Source of the DNA: Bacillota bacterium
GTDB lineage: Bacteria > Bacillota > Limnochordia > Limnochordales > DUMU01
Direction: 5' to 3'
Assembly (NCBI GenBank): GCA_012839805.1
Contig: DUMU01000020.1
Span: forward strand, 32,945-96,944
Length of the DNA stretch: 64,000 bases
Below, one piece after another: positions 1 to 7,910 of this stretch. Position 1 is the stretch's first letter. Each line of letters opens with the position of its first letter. The notes beneath the pieces are model-generated. The model was given only the letters and a program-made list of their open reading frames with translations. It did no database searches and had not been told where the DNA came from. Position numbers and translations under genes: made by a program.

Positions 1-1
1 T

Positions 2-1012
2 CAGGCGCTGTTTGGCCCGGAACACGGGGTGCGGGGGGCCTCCCAGGCCGGTGAAGAGGTGGCAAGCGAAACGGACCCCCGGACCGGTTTGCCCGTCTAC
101 AGCCTCTACGGGAAAACGAGGCGGCCTACGCCCGAGATGTTGGAAGGGCTCGACGTGATCCTTTTCGACCTGCAGGATGCCGGCTGCCGTTACTACACCT
201 ATCTTTATACTCTCTCCTACCTGCTGGAGGCGGCCGCCCGGTACGGGCTGCCGGTGGTGGTCCTCGACCGGCCCAACCCTTTGGGTGGATTGGTGACCGA
301 GGGCAACATCCTGGATCTCCGCTTCCGGTCTTTCGTGGGTGACCGGGCGATCCCCATACGGACGGGGCTAACCGTAGGGGAGCTGGCGCGGCTTTTTGCG
401 GCCGAGATAAGCGGAGCCGCCGTCGATCTAACCGTGGTGCCGATGGCGGGATGGCGGCGGGAGATGTGGTACGACGACACGGGGCTACCCTTCGTGATGC
501 CTTCGCCCAATTTGCCGACGCTGGAGAGCCTGACCCTCTACCCGGGAACGTGCCTCTTTGAGGGGACTTCCTTCTCCGAAGGTCGAGGCACCACCCGGCC
601 CTTCGAGATCGTGGGGGCGCCGGGCATCGATCCTTACGAGTGGGCCGACCGGTTGAACGAACTGGAGCTGCCCGGAGTGCGCTTCCGGCCGGTCTGGTTC
701 GTCCCCACGTTCAGCAAGCACCAGGGGCAGCTTTGTGGCGGAGTTCAGGTACATATCGTCGAACGGCGCGCGGTGCGGGCAGTTGACGTGGGAGTGCACA
801 TGCTCGCCACCGCCCGCCGCCTTTTTCCGCAGTTCGAGTGGCGAAAGCCGGGGCAGGAAGGGCGGCCCCCGTTCATAGACTTGCTCGCCGGCGGTGACGG
901 GTTGAGGCGCCGGCTGGACGCGGGAGAGCCGGCGGAAGCGCTCCTGGGCGAGTGGGAGAAGGAAGCGGAGACCTTCGCGGAGAGAGCGCGAGAGTTCCAG
1001 CTCTATCATTAA
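2..1012 (+). CDS. namZ: Exo-beta-N-acetylmuramidase, NamZ/DUF1343 family (5'-truncated by window edge)
   Basis: This family removes MurNAc from the non-reducing end of peptidoglycan chains, feeding cell-wall recycling. The frame is open to the left edge and 336 residues remain. They begin with ALFGPEHGVRG, a conserved NamZ block that lies near the N terminus of full-length proteins, so roughly the first 60-80 residues are outside the window and a signal peptide cannot be judged. Further family blocks are FDLQDAGCRYYTY, DRPNPLGG, MPSPNLPTLES and EGTSFSEGRGTTRPFE. The ORF-track start at 29 is internal to the conserved block and is not the real start. The next two genes, a sugar kinase and an AmlB/YbbE-like serine hydrolase, mirror the recycling genes grouped with ybbC in Bacillus subtilis, which supports the role. 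Identification is secure; the substrate is inferred from the family. Confidence 0.93.
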   Translation, partial: QALFGPEHGVRGASQAGEEVASETDPRTGLPVYSLYGKTRRPTPEMLEGLDVILFDLQDAGCRYYTYLYTLSYLLEAAARYGLPVVVLDRPNPLGGLVTEGNILDLRFRSFVGDRAIPIRTGLTVGELARLFAAEISGAAVDLTVVPMAGWRREMWYDDTGLPFVMPSPNLPTLESLTLYPGTCLFEGTSFSEGRGTTRPFEIVGAPGIDPYEWADRLNELELPGVRFRPVWFVPTFSKHQGQLCGGVQVHIVERRAVRAVDVGVHMLATARRLFPQFEWRKPGQEGRPPFIDLLAGGDGLRRRLDAGEPAEALLGEWEKEAETFAERAREFQLYH

Positions 1013-1156
1013 GGCGCTCTCTTACGGCTGTGACTGCTCGTCTGTGGTCGTTTTACGGCGGTGGCCGGTCATCTCTGGCCATCGGGCGGCGGTCGATGGT
1101 CGTCTTCCGGTGGCGGCCGGCGGACCGGCCGCGGATCGAGGGGGGTTCACCCAGCA

Positions 1157-2326
1157 GTGGCAAGGAAGCAAACGCTCGAAGCGAAGGCGGAACCGAGAGC
1201 GAAAAGCGCACCGGGGTGGGTTGCCGGCATCGACGGGGGCGGCACGAAGACGAGAGCCTGGGTGGCGACGGCGGACGGGGAGCTCCTCGGACGGGGTGAA
1301 AGCGGCCCTTCCAACTGCATGGCGGTGGGCGTGCCGGCCGCGGCCCGGGCGCTGGACGAAGCTCTGCGACAGGCGCTGGACGAGGCTGGGCGGGCAATCT
1401 CCGACCAAGACGAGGCTCCTCCGGCGGCATTGGATGTAGCACAGCCCCGGACGGAGCACCGAGCGGCACACCGCGGGCAGGGAGAAAGGCTGGAAGCGAT
1501 CTGCTTGGGCATGGCCGGAGCGGACCGGCCCGAGGAACGCCGGGAACTCGGCGAGGCCCTGGCCCGGCTCGGCTGGCCGGAGGTCCGGCTGATCTGGGTG
1601 AACGACGCTGCCATCGTCCTTGCCGCCGGCCGGACCGAGGGCGCGGTCGCGGCGCTGGTCGCCGGAACGGGTTCGATCGTCTATGCCGAGACCCCGGAAG
1701 GACAGGTGGTCCGGGTCGGCGGCTGGGGCCCCATCATCGGCGATGAAGGAAGCGGCTATGACCTGGGCCGGCGCGCTCTGATAGCGGTAATGCGGGAGGC
1801 CGATGGCCGGGGACCGCGGACGGCACTCACGCCCCGCATCCTCGAAGCCATGGGCGTTTCCGATCCTTTTGCCATCCCCTCCCTGGTCTATCGGGGCGGG
1901 TTTGACCGCCCGCGGATCGCCGCGTTGAGCCGGGTCGTCGTCGAGGTTGCAGTCCAGGGAGACCCGGTAGCACTGGCCATCGCCCGGGCGGGCGCGGCCG
2001 ACCTTGCCGAACTGGTCATCACCGCGCTCTCGCAACTGTCTTCGGGCCACGAGCCGGGGCGAGTCGATAAAGTGGTGGCGTCGGGAGGGCTTTTTGCGAA
2101 CGGTTCACCAATGTGGAAGTGGGTGCAGGAGGAACTCGACCGGCGGTGGAACGGGCCGCGTTGCCGGCTGATCTCCCTTCCGGTGGAACCGGCAGTGGGA
2201 GCGGTGTTAATCGCCATCGAAGCGGTGTCGGGGAAGCAGCCGGGGGTATTCTCTCGTCTTACCGGCAGCTACCGGCGCCGGCGGTCCGATGCCCCCGCCG
2301 GTGGGTTGGAGAGTGCCGAACAGTAG
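1157..2326 (+). CDS. BadF/BadG-family amino-sugar kinase (GlcNAc/MurNAc kinase type)
   Basis: A 389-residue ASKHA-fold ATPase of the BadF/BadG/BcrA/BcrD family, in the branch of N-acetylglucosamine kinases and clostridial MurK. The phosphate-1 loop IDGGGTKTRAWV lies near residue 20, followed by the Asp-containing WVNDAAIVLAAG, the phosphate-2 GTGSIVY, IIGDEGSGYDLGRRA, and the adenosine motif ASGGLFANGSP. I chose GTG at 1157 because GAGGGGGG lies about 11 nt upstream; the ORF-track ATG at 1061 only adds Gly/Arg-rich sequence. Placed just after NamZ, it most likely phosphorylates MurNAc or GlcNAc released from the wall; which one cannot be told from sequence. A charged, Pro/Ala-rich stretch of about 30 residues interrupts the fold before CLGMAGADRPEE, and the last 25 residues are a low-complexity tail. 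Confidence 0.85.
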   Translation: MARKQTLEAKAEPRAKSAPGWVAGIDGGGTKTRAWVATADGELLGRGESGPSNCMAVGVPAAARALDEALRQALDEAGRAISDQDEAPPAALDVAQPRTEHRAAHRGQGERLEAICLGMAGADRPEERRELGEALARLGWPEVRLIWVNDAAIVLAAGRTEGAVAALVAGTGSIVYAETPEGQVVRVGGWGPIIGDEGSGYDLGRRALIAVMREADGRGPRTALTPRILEAMGVSDPFAIPSLVYRGGFDRPRIAALSRVVVEVAVQGDPVALAIARAGAADLAELVITALSQLSSGHEPGRVDKVVASGGLFANGSPMWKWVQEELDRRWNGPRCRLISLPVEPAVGAVLIAIEAVSGKQPGVFSRLTGSYRRRRSDAPAGGLESAEQ

Positions 2327-2349
2327 TCCGAGAAAGGAGCGGTTGTCCG

Positions 2350-3438
2350 GTGGGAGGTAGCATAAGTGCTCGTTTCGGGCGGGCAGCGGCGGTAGTGAAG
2401 CGCTTCGTGGACGAGGGGAAGATCCCCGGGGCGGTGCTGCTCATCGGGTACGAAGGTGAGGAGTACGGGCCGGTGGCCTACGGATGGGCCGTGCTCGAAC
2501 CGGAAACGGAGAAACGGCCGGTTCGAGAGGATACGCTTTTTGACATGGCCTCCTGCAGCAAAGTCATCGGAACGACTACCGCGGCGCTCATTCTCCTGGA
2601 CCGGGGTGAAGTACGTCTCGACGACCCGGTCTCCCTCTTCATACCCGAATGGCAAGGAGAGGGCAAGGATAGGGTCCGGCTGCGTCATCTCCTCACGCAT
2701 ACCTCCGGCCTTCCTGCGTGGAAAGACCTGTACTCACAAGGGCAGGGGCCGGAAGAGGTGGTCAGCCAGATATGTGCCATGCCCCTGGAGTACGAGACCG
2801 GGAAGCGGGTGGTCTACAGCTGCCTCGGGTTCATCTTGCTGGGTGAGATCACCCGGCGGGTGACCGGGCTCCGCCTCGACCAGTTCTTGAGCGAGGAGGT
2901 CTTCGGCCCCCTGGGTATGACGGATACAATGTACTGTCCGCCGGAGAGCCTGCGTGAACGTATTGCCGCCACCGAACGCAAACCGGGTACGGATGAGGTT
3001 TTGATCGGGGTGGTTCATGACGAAAACGCCCGGGCCATGGGAGGAGTGAGCGGCAACGCCGGGCTATTCTCCACGGCCCGGGACGTAGGGCGGTTTTGCC
3101 GCATGTATCTGCAGGGCGGGACGCTGGAGGGCGTGCGAGTCTTGAGCCCGGCCGTGATCGAGGCGGCCACCCGTTCCTACACGCCGGGCTTAGAAGAGGA
3201 GCGCGGGCTCGGGTGGCTGATACGAGGCGACGGAGTCTTCTCGTCGGCCGGAGATCTCATGTCTCCCCGGGCGTATGGCCACACCGGGTTCACCGGGACA
3301 TCCCTTTGGATCGATCCGGAACGCGATCTTTACGTGGTGCTGCTCACCAACCGGGTGCACCCCAGCCGGGAAAATAACCATCACCTCCGCCTGCGGCCCC
3401 TGGTGGCCAACGCGGCCGTGGCGGCGGTGGATTGGTAG
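2350..3438 (+). CDS. Beta-lactamase-family serine hydrolase (class C / AmlB-YbbE-like)
   Basis: A 362-residue serine hydrolase of the class C beta-lactamase/esterase family. The nucleophile motif SxxK is present as SCSK in DMASCSKVIGTTT, the second motif as YSCLGFILLGE (Tyr with Cys where many relatives have Asn or Asp), and the HTGFTG block replaces KTG, as in esterase-like members. HTSGLPAW is also typical. GTG at 2350 is preceded by AAAGGAG ten bases upstream; the longer track ORF starts inside the kinase gene. No signal peptide is evident, so a cytoplasmic role is likely. In B. subtilis a relative (ybbE/amlB) sits in the MurNAc recycling cluster beside ybbC (namZ), and the same neighbourhood is seen here. 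Its precise substrate is unknown. Confidence 0.88.
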   Translation: MGGSISARFGRAAAVVKRFVDEGKIPGAVLLIGYEGEEYGPVAYGWAVLEPETEKRPVREDTLFDMASCSKVIGTTTAALILLDRGEVRLDDPVSLFIPEWQGEGKDRVRLRHLLTHTSGLPAWKDLYSQGQGPEEVVSQICAMPLEYETGKRVVYSCLGFILLGEITRRVTGLRLDQFLSEEVFGPLGMTDTMYCPPESLRERIAATERKPGTDEVLIGVVHDENARAMGGVSGNAGLFSTARDVGRFCRMYLQGGTLEGVRVLSPAVIEAATRSYTPGLEEERGLGWLIRGDGVFSSAGDLMSPRAYGHTGFTGTSLWIDPERDLYVVLLTNRVHPSRENNHHLRLRPLVANAAVAAVDW

Positions 3439-3478
3439 CCGGAAGGAGTTTCCGGTTCGATGGCGAAATCTGAACCGG
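3439..3478 (+). other. Two overlapping inverted repeats between genes
   Basis: CCGGAA (3439-3444) pairs with TTCCGG (3450-3455), and CCGGTT (3452-3457) pairs with AACCGG (3473-3478). The two stems share CCGG, so only one can form at a time. There is no T-run, so this could be a weak terminator, an mRNA processing element or chance. Confidence 0.3.
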
Positions 3479-3523
3479 CTTTCAATGCCTGAATCGTCAG
3501 ACCTATCAAAGGGGGGTTGTCCG

Positions 3524-4057
3524 ATGGTCAAATCCGGGAAACCGTTACGTGCCTGGCTCAGGAGCAAGAGAAGCCATTATCTGGCCATAGGTGTGCTGTT
3601 GCTCTTTACGACGGTCTTCGCCACTGGATGTTTGGACCGGATCTTCTCGCTGGACGAAGAACTGAAGGTCCGGGCCGTTCTGGACATGGTGGAGCACGCT
3701 TATTTGGGAGAGAACCGTGAGGTCCTCAGCAGAGTGATTGCCGACAGCATCGTGGTGATCGAGGGAGGCCAGCAACATACCTACACTCAGCAGGAGTTTC
3801 TCGACGCGGTGGAGCAAGAATGGGCCGGCAAGGATTACGATATATGGGAGGTCCGGATTCTCAAGATCACGTTCGCAAGCGGCAATCGCGATGCCGCTGT
3901 AAGTGCTAGCTTGGTCACACGGAACAGAGGAGAGACGTTGGAGGATTCTCCAGTTCAGATCAGCCTGAAGAAAGTGGTTGACGCCTGGAAGATCGTGCGG
4001 ATCGAGTTTACCCAGGTCGGGGCTGCCCGGACACACGGTCTCCCAACCGTGCCCTAG
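3524..4057 (+). CDS. Lipoprotein with an NTF2/SnoaL-like domain
   Basis: A 177-residue protein. A basic N terminus is followed by a hydrophobic segment (IGVLLLFTTVFA) and the lipobox ATGC, so Cys37 is the likely lipidated residue after signal peptidase II cleavage. The mature part (about 140 residues) has the alternating helix and curved-sheet pattern of NTF2/SnoaL-like domains, with the final strands ISLKKVVDAWKIVRIEF. ATG at 3524 follows AAAGGGGGG with about 8 nt spacing; the ORF-track start at 3275 lies inside the hydrolase gene. It follows the peptidoglycan-recycling genes on the same strand after an 85-nt gap. No catalytic function can be assigned; such domains often bind small ligands or act in protein contacts. 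Confidence 0.78.
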   Translation: MVKSGKPLRAWLRSKRSHYLAIGVLLLFTTVFATGCLDRIFSLDEELKVRAVLDMVEHAYLGENREVLSRVIADSIVVIEGGQQHTYTQQEFLDAVEQEWAGKDYDIWEVRILKITFASGNRDAAVSASLVTRNRGETLEDSPVQISLKKVVDAWKIVRIEFTQVGAARTHGLPTVP

Positions 4058-4092
4058 CGGAAAAACGAGAGGAGAACAGTCCAACCCGAGCC

Positions 4093-4140
4093 GCCGAGCC
4101 TGGATATGCCGGCACTACCGGCTGGTATTCCGGGCTCGGC
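4093..4140. terminator. Large intergenic hairpin, probable bidirectional terminator
   Basis: GCCGAGCCTGG (4093-4103) pairs with CCGGGCTCGGC (4130-4140) with one G-T pair, and a small GCCGG/CCGGC stem is nested inside. It lies between convergent genes (lipoprotein and ccdA). No clear T-run follows. Confidence 0.55.
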
Positions 4141-4169
4141 GCTAATTGCTATCTGTGGCGACCGGCTAC

Positions 4170-4892
4170 TTAGAAACCGCTGAAGCCGCCGAAGAGGCGC
4201 ACCAGCCAGACGGTAACGGTTCCCATGCGCCCGGTGAGCAAGAGAAGCCCCATGAAGGCCATGATGGTGCCGGCAACCCGCATGAGGAGGGGTGAGTACC
4301 GCTGAACCGAGCGGAGCCGGGTGATGGCGAAGCTGAGGGCGATGAAGGGGATCGCGAACCCCGCGATGTAGGCCAGGATCATGGGGATGCCCCGGGCGGG
4401 CGCGGTGGCGCTCAAAAGCAGCACCGAGGCCAGGATCGGGCCGACGCAGGGGGTCCAGCCGGCCGCGAAGACCAGGCCGACCGCGAAGGAGCCGAGGTAG
4501 CCGGCGGGGCGGCGGCGGAGTTCCCAGCGGAAGTCACGCAGCAAGACCGGCGGTTGGAGCCAACCGGCGACGACGAGGCCGAAGATCAGGATCGCGGCGC
4601 CGCCAATGCGCTGGATGTAGACTTGATAAGCGATGAAGAGCCGGCCGAGCAGGGTTGCGGACAGGCCGAGAACGAAAAAGACCATGGAGAAGCCGGTAAC
4701 GAACGCAAGGGCGTGCAGGAGGGCCGCACGGCGGTAAAGGAGAGGTGTTCCGCCCCCTTGCATCTCCCGCACGGAGACCCCTGTGATGTAGGAGAGGTAG
4801 GAGGGGTAGATCGGGAGCATGCACGGGGAAAGGAACGAGAGCAAGCCCCCTGCGAACGAAAGCCATACGGTCGCGTCGGTTCCCAGGGTCAC
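4170..4892 (-). CDS. ccdA: Cytochrome c biogenesis protein CcdA (DsbD transmembrane family)
   Basis: A 240-residue polytopic membrane protein with about six helices, the usual size for CcdA. It carries the two conserved Pro-Cys sites of the family: LSFLSPCMLPIYPSYLSY in helix 1 and GWTPCVGPILAS in helix 4. These cysteines relay electrons from cytoplasmic thioredoxin to extracytoplasmic thiol-disulfide proteins used in cytochrome c maturation or spore and envelope redox work. GTG at 4892 follows GGGGGAG. The gene upstream on the same strand (81 nt away) encodes a ResA/TlpA-like thioredoxin, the natural electron acceptor, so the two form a functional pair and probably one transcript. Confidence 0.94.
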   Translation of the reverse strand: MTLGTDATVWLSFAGGLLSFLSPCMLPIYPSYLSYITGVSVREMQGGGTPLLYRRAALLHALAFVTGFSMVFFVLGLSATLLGRLFIAYQVYIQRIGGAAILIFGLVVAGWLQPPVLLRDFRWELRRRPAGYLGSFAVGLVFAAGWTPCVGPILASVLLLSATAPARGIPMILAYIAGFAIPFIALSFAITRLRSVQRYSPLLMRVAGTIMAFMGLLLLTGRMGTVTVWLVRLFGGFSGF

Positions 4893-4972
4893 TCATCTCC
4901 CCCCCGGGTTCGGGCGTCGATGATATCGCGGGTCGGCCAATGCCCCGGCCGGCCAGGACTCGGCGGCGGCTT

Positions 4973-5608
4973 TCACGAGTCTTGGCCGGCTCCGGCGAGA
5001 TTGGCAAAAAGTTTTTCCAGGTTCTCTGGCTTTGTGATTCCGACCAGCTTGGTGACGAGGTTGCCGGACTCATCGATGAAGAAAGACGTCGGAATACCGT
5101 AGACTCCGTACTGGCGGCTCACGGTGCCCTTCTTGTCCAGTAATACCGGGAACTTGTACCCGAAGAACTCTACGAACTCCTGTACGTTGTCGATGTCGTC
5201 AGCGAAGAGCTGATCAATGGCGTAGATCTCGACCTTGTCTCCGTACTTCTCGTAGAGCCGCACCAGCTCGGGAGCTTCGATCTGGCACGGCGGGCACCAG
5301 GAAGCCCAGAAGTTGAGCACTACCGCCTTCTTTCCTTTGAGCTCGCCCAGGGTATACACCTTGCCATCGAGGCCTTCCAGGGCGAAGTCCGGGGGCTTGG
5401 GGGCAGCGGCATAAACGTGGACGTAGACCGCGGCCGCGATACCCGCTCCCACCAGCATGGCCAAGGCGAGCAAGAGCAGGCGATCGCGACGGCCGGCCCT
5501 AACGGGGCAGACCGTTTCGAGGTTACCGGCGGTTTCCCGGCGGAACCGGCGCAAGCAGGGCAGGCGGTTCAGCATCGTGTTGATGCGCACGTGAGCCACC
5601 CTCTCCAT
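4973..5608 (-). CDS. Membrane-anchored thiol-disulfide oxidoreductase (ResA/TlpA family)
   Basis: A 211-residue redoxin with an N-terminal basic stretch, one membrane anchor (LLLLALAMLVGAGIAAAVYV, about residues 44-63) and an extracytoplasmic thioredoxin domain. The active site is WCPPC within LNFWASWCPPCQIEAPE; the cis-Pro segment is YGIPTSFFID. WCPPC is also the active-site motif of TlpA relatives, while ResA has CEPC, so a TlpA-like reductase is the closer match. ATG at 5608 follows GGGAG. It is reduced by CcdA, encoded next, and would reduce apocytochrome c or other exported proteins. The 43-residue cytoplasmic extension before the anchor is longer than usual and contains two Cys residues of unknown meaning. 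Confidence 0.93.
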   Translation of the reverse strand: MERVAHVRINTMLNRLPCLRRFRRETAGNLETVCPVRAGRRDRLLLLALAMLVGAGIAAAVYVHVYAAAPKPPDFALEGLDGKVYTLGELKGKKAVVLNFWASWCPPCQIEAPELVRLYEKYGDKVEIYAIDQLFADDIDNVQEFVEFFGYKFPVLLDKKGTVSRQYGVYGIPTSFFIDESGNLVTKLVGITKPENLEKLFANLAGAGQDS

Positions 5609-5629
5609 GATACTCCCTAGGGTATATAT

Positions 5630-5658
5630 ATTAGAGCTCGGGGACGGGTTACCTGCAA
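5630..5658 (-). promoter_or_regulatory. Candidate sigma-A promoter for the thioredoxin-ccdA pair
   Basis: On the minus strand TTGCAG (5658-5653) is followed after 17 nt by TCTAAT (5635-5630), five of six matches to the -10 consensus, in an AT-rich run. Transcription would start about 15 nt before the ATG. Confidence 0.4.
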
Positions 5659-5702
5659 GAGTGTCGTAGCAGCCGCGCTAGTCTGGAGTGCGTACGCAGG
5701 TC

Positions 5703-5711
5703 TGATAGAAT
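5703..5711 (+). promoter_or_regulatory. Extended -10 promoter element for the ClC gene
   Basis: TGATAGAAT is an extended -10 (TG, one base, TAGAAT). It overlaps the ATG at 5710 that starts the ORF-track entry, so that ATG would not be in the mRNA; the start at 5746 is then preferred. No good -35 is visible. Confidence 0.4.
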
Positions 5712-5745
5712 GGAAAGCGGCAAGGTTCTGCACGAGCAAGCCGGG

Positions 5746-7908
5746 ATGGGATTGAGAAACGGTACTCTCTGTGGCCGCCGGCGGCGAGGAAACGGCCGGC
5801 CGGGTGAACGATGGTGGCCCCCCCTTTCCGCCGACGCCCTGGCAGTACTCCTGGCGGTGACCGTCGGCGCGGGCACGGGCGCCGGGATCATCCTTTTTCG
5901 AAAGCTCATCGCCTTGGCGCAGAGCTTCTTTTTCGGGGCCGTGGCCCGGGGGATGGCCGCCCACCTGCCCTGGTCGTGGGCGGATCGGGCGGCACTGGTG
6001 CTGCCTCCAGTTCTGGGTGGACTCGTGGTCGGGACTATCGTCCTGCTGTCCGGGCGCCGGCGACGCCCGTCGCCGGGCAGTACGGTTGGCTCGCCGGCGG
6101 CGCGCCCGGTGGAGATACCGCCCGGGGTAGCAGGTATCATCGAAGCGACGGCCCTGGCGGGAGGCCGGTTACCGTACACCCGGGCGCCGGGACGGGCTCT
6201 GGCCGCGGCCCTATCTATCGGTAGCGGAGCGTCGGTAGGCCCCGAAGACCCGAGCGTCCAGATCGGTGCCAACCTCGGCTCGGCCCTCGGCCAAAAGCTC
6301 GGTCTGGGCGACGAGTACGTCCGCTTGCTGGTCGCGGCCGGAGCGGCCTCGGGGATCGCGGCGGCGTTCAACGCGCCCATTGCCGGGGTCTTTTTCGCCC
6401 TCGAGGTAATCCTTGGTGAGTTCACTACCAGCGCTTTCAGCGTGGTAGTGCTGGCGGCGGTTCTCTCTTCAGTGGTGGCACAGTCGGTCCTGGGGGCCCA
6501 GCCGGCTTTTCTCGTGCCTCCTTATGAACTCCGTTCACCATGGGAACTACCGCTCTATGTGGGGCTCGGAATGCTGGCGGCGGTGGTAGCCACCATCTAC
6601 GCCCGCAGTATCGACGCGGCCGAACGCTGGGGCAGCGCCCGGCCCGGGGGCCGGCTAGGGGCGGTGGGTCTGGCCATGCCGCTTCGCACCGCGGCCGGGG
6701 GGCTCGTGATCGGACTGGTAGCGGGCCTTGGCTTTCCCGAACTCTTCGGGGTGGGCTACGAGACCATAGGCCGGTTGTTGGCGGGGGAGGCCCATTCGGT
6801 AGGCCTCCTCGCGGCCCTGCTCATCTTGAAGATCGGTCTTACCGCCTGGAGCCTTGGGGTCGGATTCGTGGGTGGTGTCTTCGCGCCCTCTCTCTTCGTG
6901 GGCGCAATGCTGGGCGGGCTTTACGGCCATCTCCTCAACCTGCTCTTGCCCGGAACGGTCGCCATCCCGGCCGCGTATGCGATGGTAGGCATGGCGGCGG
7001 TCCTGGCCGCGACTATCCGCGCTCCCTTTACCGCCACCTTGATCCTGTTCGAAATGACCAGGGATTACCGCATCATACTGCCGCTCCTGGGGGCAGTGGG
7101 CGCGGCAGTGCTCCTTGGCGACCGGTTGCTCGCAGCCAGTGTTTATCATTTGGCTTTGCGGCGGCATGGAGTGCACCTGGTACGCGGTCAGGACATCGAT
7201 GTGATGCAGGGAATCATGGTGGGCGAGGTAATGAGCCAGGATTATGTCTCTTTCGGCCGCCACACGCCCCTAGCGGAAGCGCTGCACACCCTGGAGACCA
7301 CCCATCATCATGCCGGCCTGGTGTTCGATGAGGAGGGGAAACTCTACGGTATCCTTTCCCTGGGCGATATCGAGCGGGCCCTGGCAAGTGATCGGAACGA
7401 GGGTGAGGGGGTGGGTGACGCCCGGCCCGCGACCGTCGGGAGCGTCTGCTCCCGCGACGTGGTGACCGTATTCCCGGATGAAACGATGTGGGTTGCCCTG
7501 CAGCGTATGGGCTGGCGTGACATCGGGCGTCTCCCCGTGGTGGCACGGGACGATCCCGGGCGGGTGCTGGGAATCATCCGGCGCAGCGACATCATCCACG
7601 CCTATAACCTGGCGATCATCCGCAGGACGTCGTACCAGCAGCGCGCCGAAGCGGTGCGTCTAGGACTCGCCACGGGCACGGACGTGCTCGAGATCCGTCT
7701 GCCCCGCCATTCGCCGGCGGCGGGCAAGCGACTGGCCGAGCTTCACCTACCCCCGGAGTGTGTCATCGCTTCGGTGCGGCGGGGGCGGCAGGTGATCGTT
7801 CCCTCAGGTTCCACCGTTTTGGCCGGTGACGATGTGCTGGTGGCGGTGTGTGACCCGCAGGTCAGCGGGCGCCTGCGCTCCTGTTTGTTGGGGAACGAGG
7901 AGCACTAA
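5746..7908 (+). CDS. ClC-family chloride channel/transporter with CBS pair and TrkA-C domain
   Basis: A protein of about 720 residues. The ClC membrane domain occupies residues 25-470, two CBS domains about 480-630, and a TrkA-C (RCK_C) domain the last 75 residues, a known regulatory combination that binds nucleotides. Signature regions are GSGASVGPEDPSVQIG (gating Glu kept in GPEDP), FNAPIAGVFFALEV, GFVGGVFAPSLFVGA and FEMTRDYRIILPLL (the anion-coordinating Tyr is kept). At the position of the internal proton Glu of E. coli ClC-ec1 (IIEE) this protein has LEV, so by alignment the second Glu is Val, which favours a channel or uncoupled carrier. The selectivity-filter GSGIP is replaced by GVAGI. 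Start choice is uncertain: ATG 5746 has a weak ribosome site. A short Pro/Ser-rich insertion lies near residue 110. Confidence 0.9.
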   Translation: MGLRNGTLCGRRRRGNGRPGERWWPPLSADALAVLLAVTVGAGTGAGIILFRKLIALAQSFFFGAVARGMAAHLPWSWADRAALVLPPVLGGLVVGTIVLLSGRRRRPSPGSTVGSPAARPVEIPPGVAGIIEATALAGGRLPYTRAPGRALAAALSIGSGASVGPEDPSVQIGANLGSALGQKLGLGDEYVRLLVAAGAASGIAAAFNAPIAGVFFALEVILGEFTTSAFSVVVLAAVLSSVVAQSVLGAQPAFLVPPYELRSPWELPLYVGLGMLAAVVATIYARSIDAAERWGSARPGGRLGAVGLAMPLRTAAGGLVIGLVAGLGFPELFGVGYETIGRLLAGEAHSVGLLAALLILKIGLTAWSLGVGFVGGVFAPSLFVGAMLGGLYGHLLNLLLPGTVAIPAAYAMVGMAAVLAATIRAPFTATLILFEMTRDYRIILPLLGAVGAAVLLGDRLLAASVYHLALRRHGVHLVRGQDIDVMQGIMVGEVMSQDYVSFGRHTPLAEALHTLETTHHHAGLVFDEEGKLYGILSLGDIERALASDRNEGEGVGDARPATVGSVCSRDVVTVFPDETMWVALQRMGWRDIGRLPVVARDDPGRVLGIIRRSDIIHAYNLAIIRRTSYQQRAEAVRLGLATGTDVLEIRLPRHSPAAGKRLAELHLPPECVIASVRRGRQVIVPSGSTVLAGDDVLVAVCDPQVSGRLRSCLLGNEEH

Positions 7909-7910
7909 CT

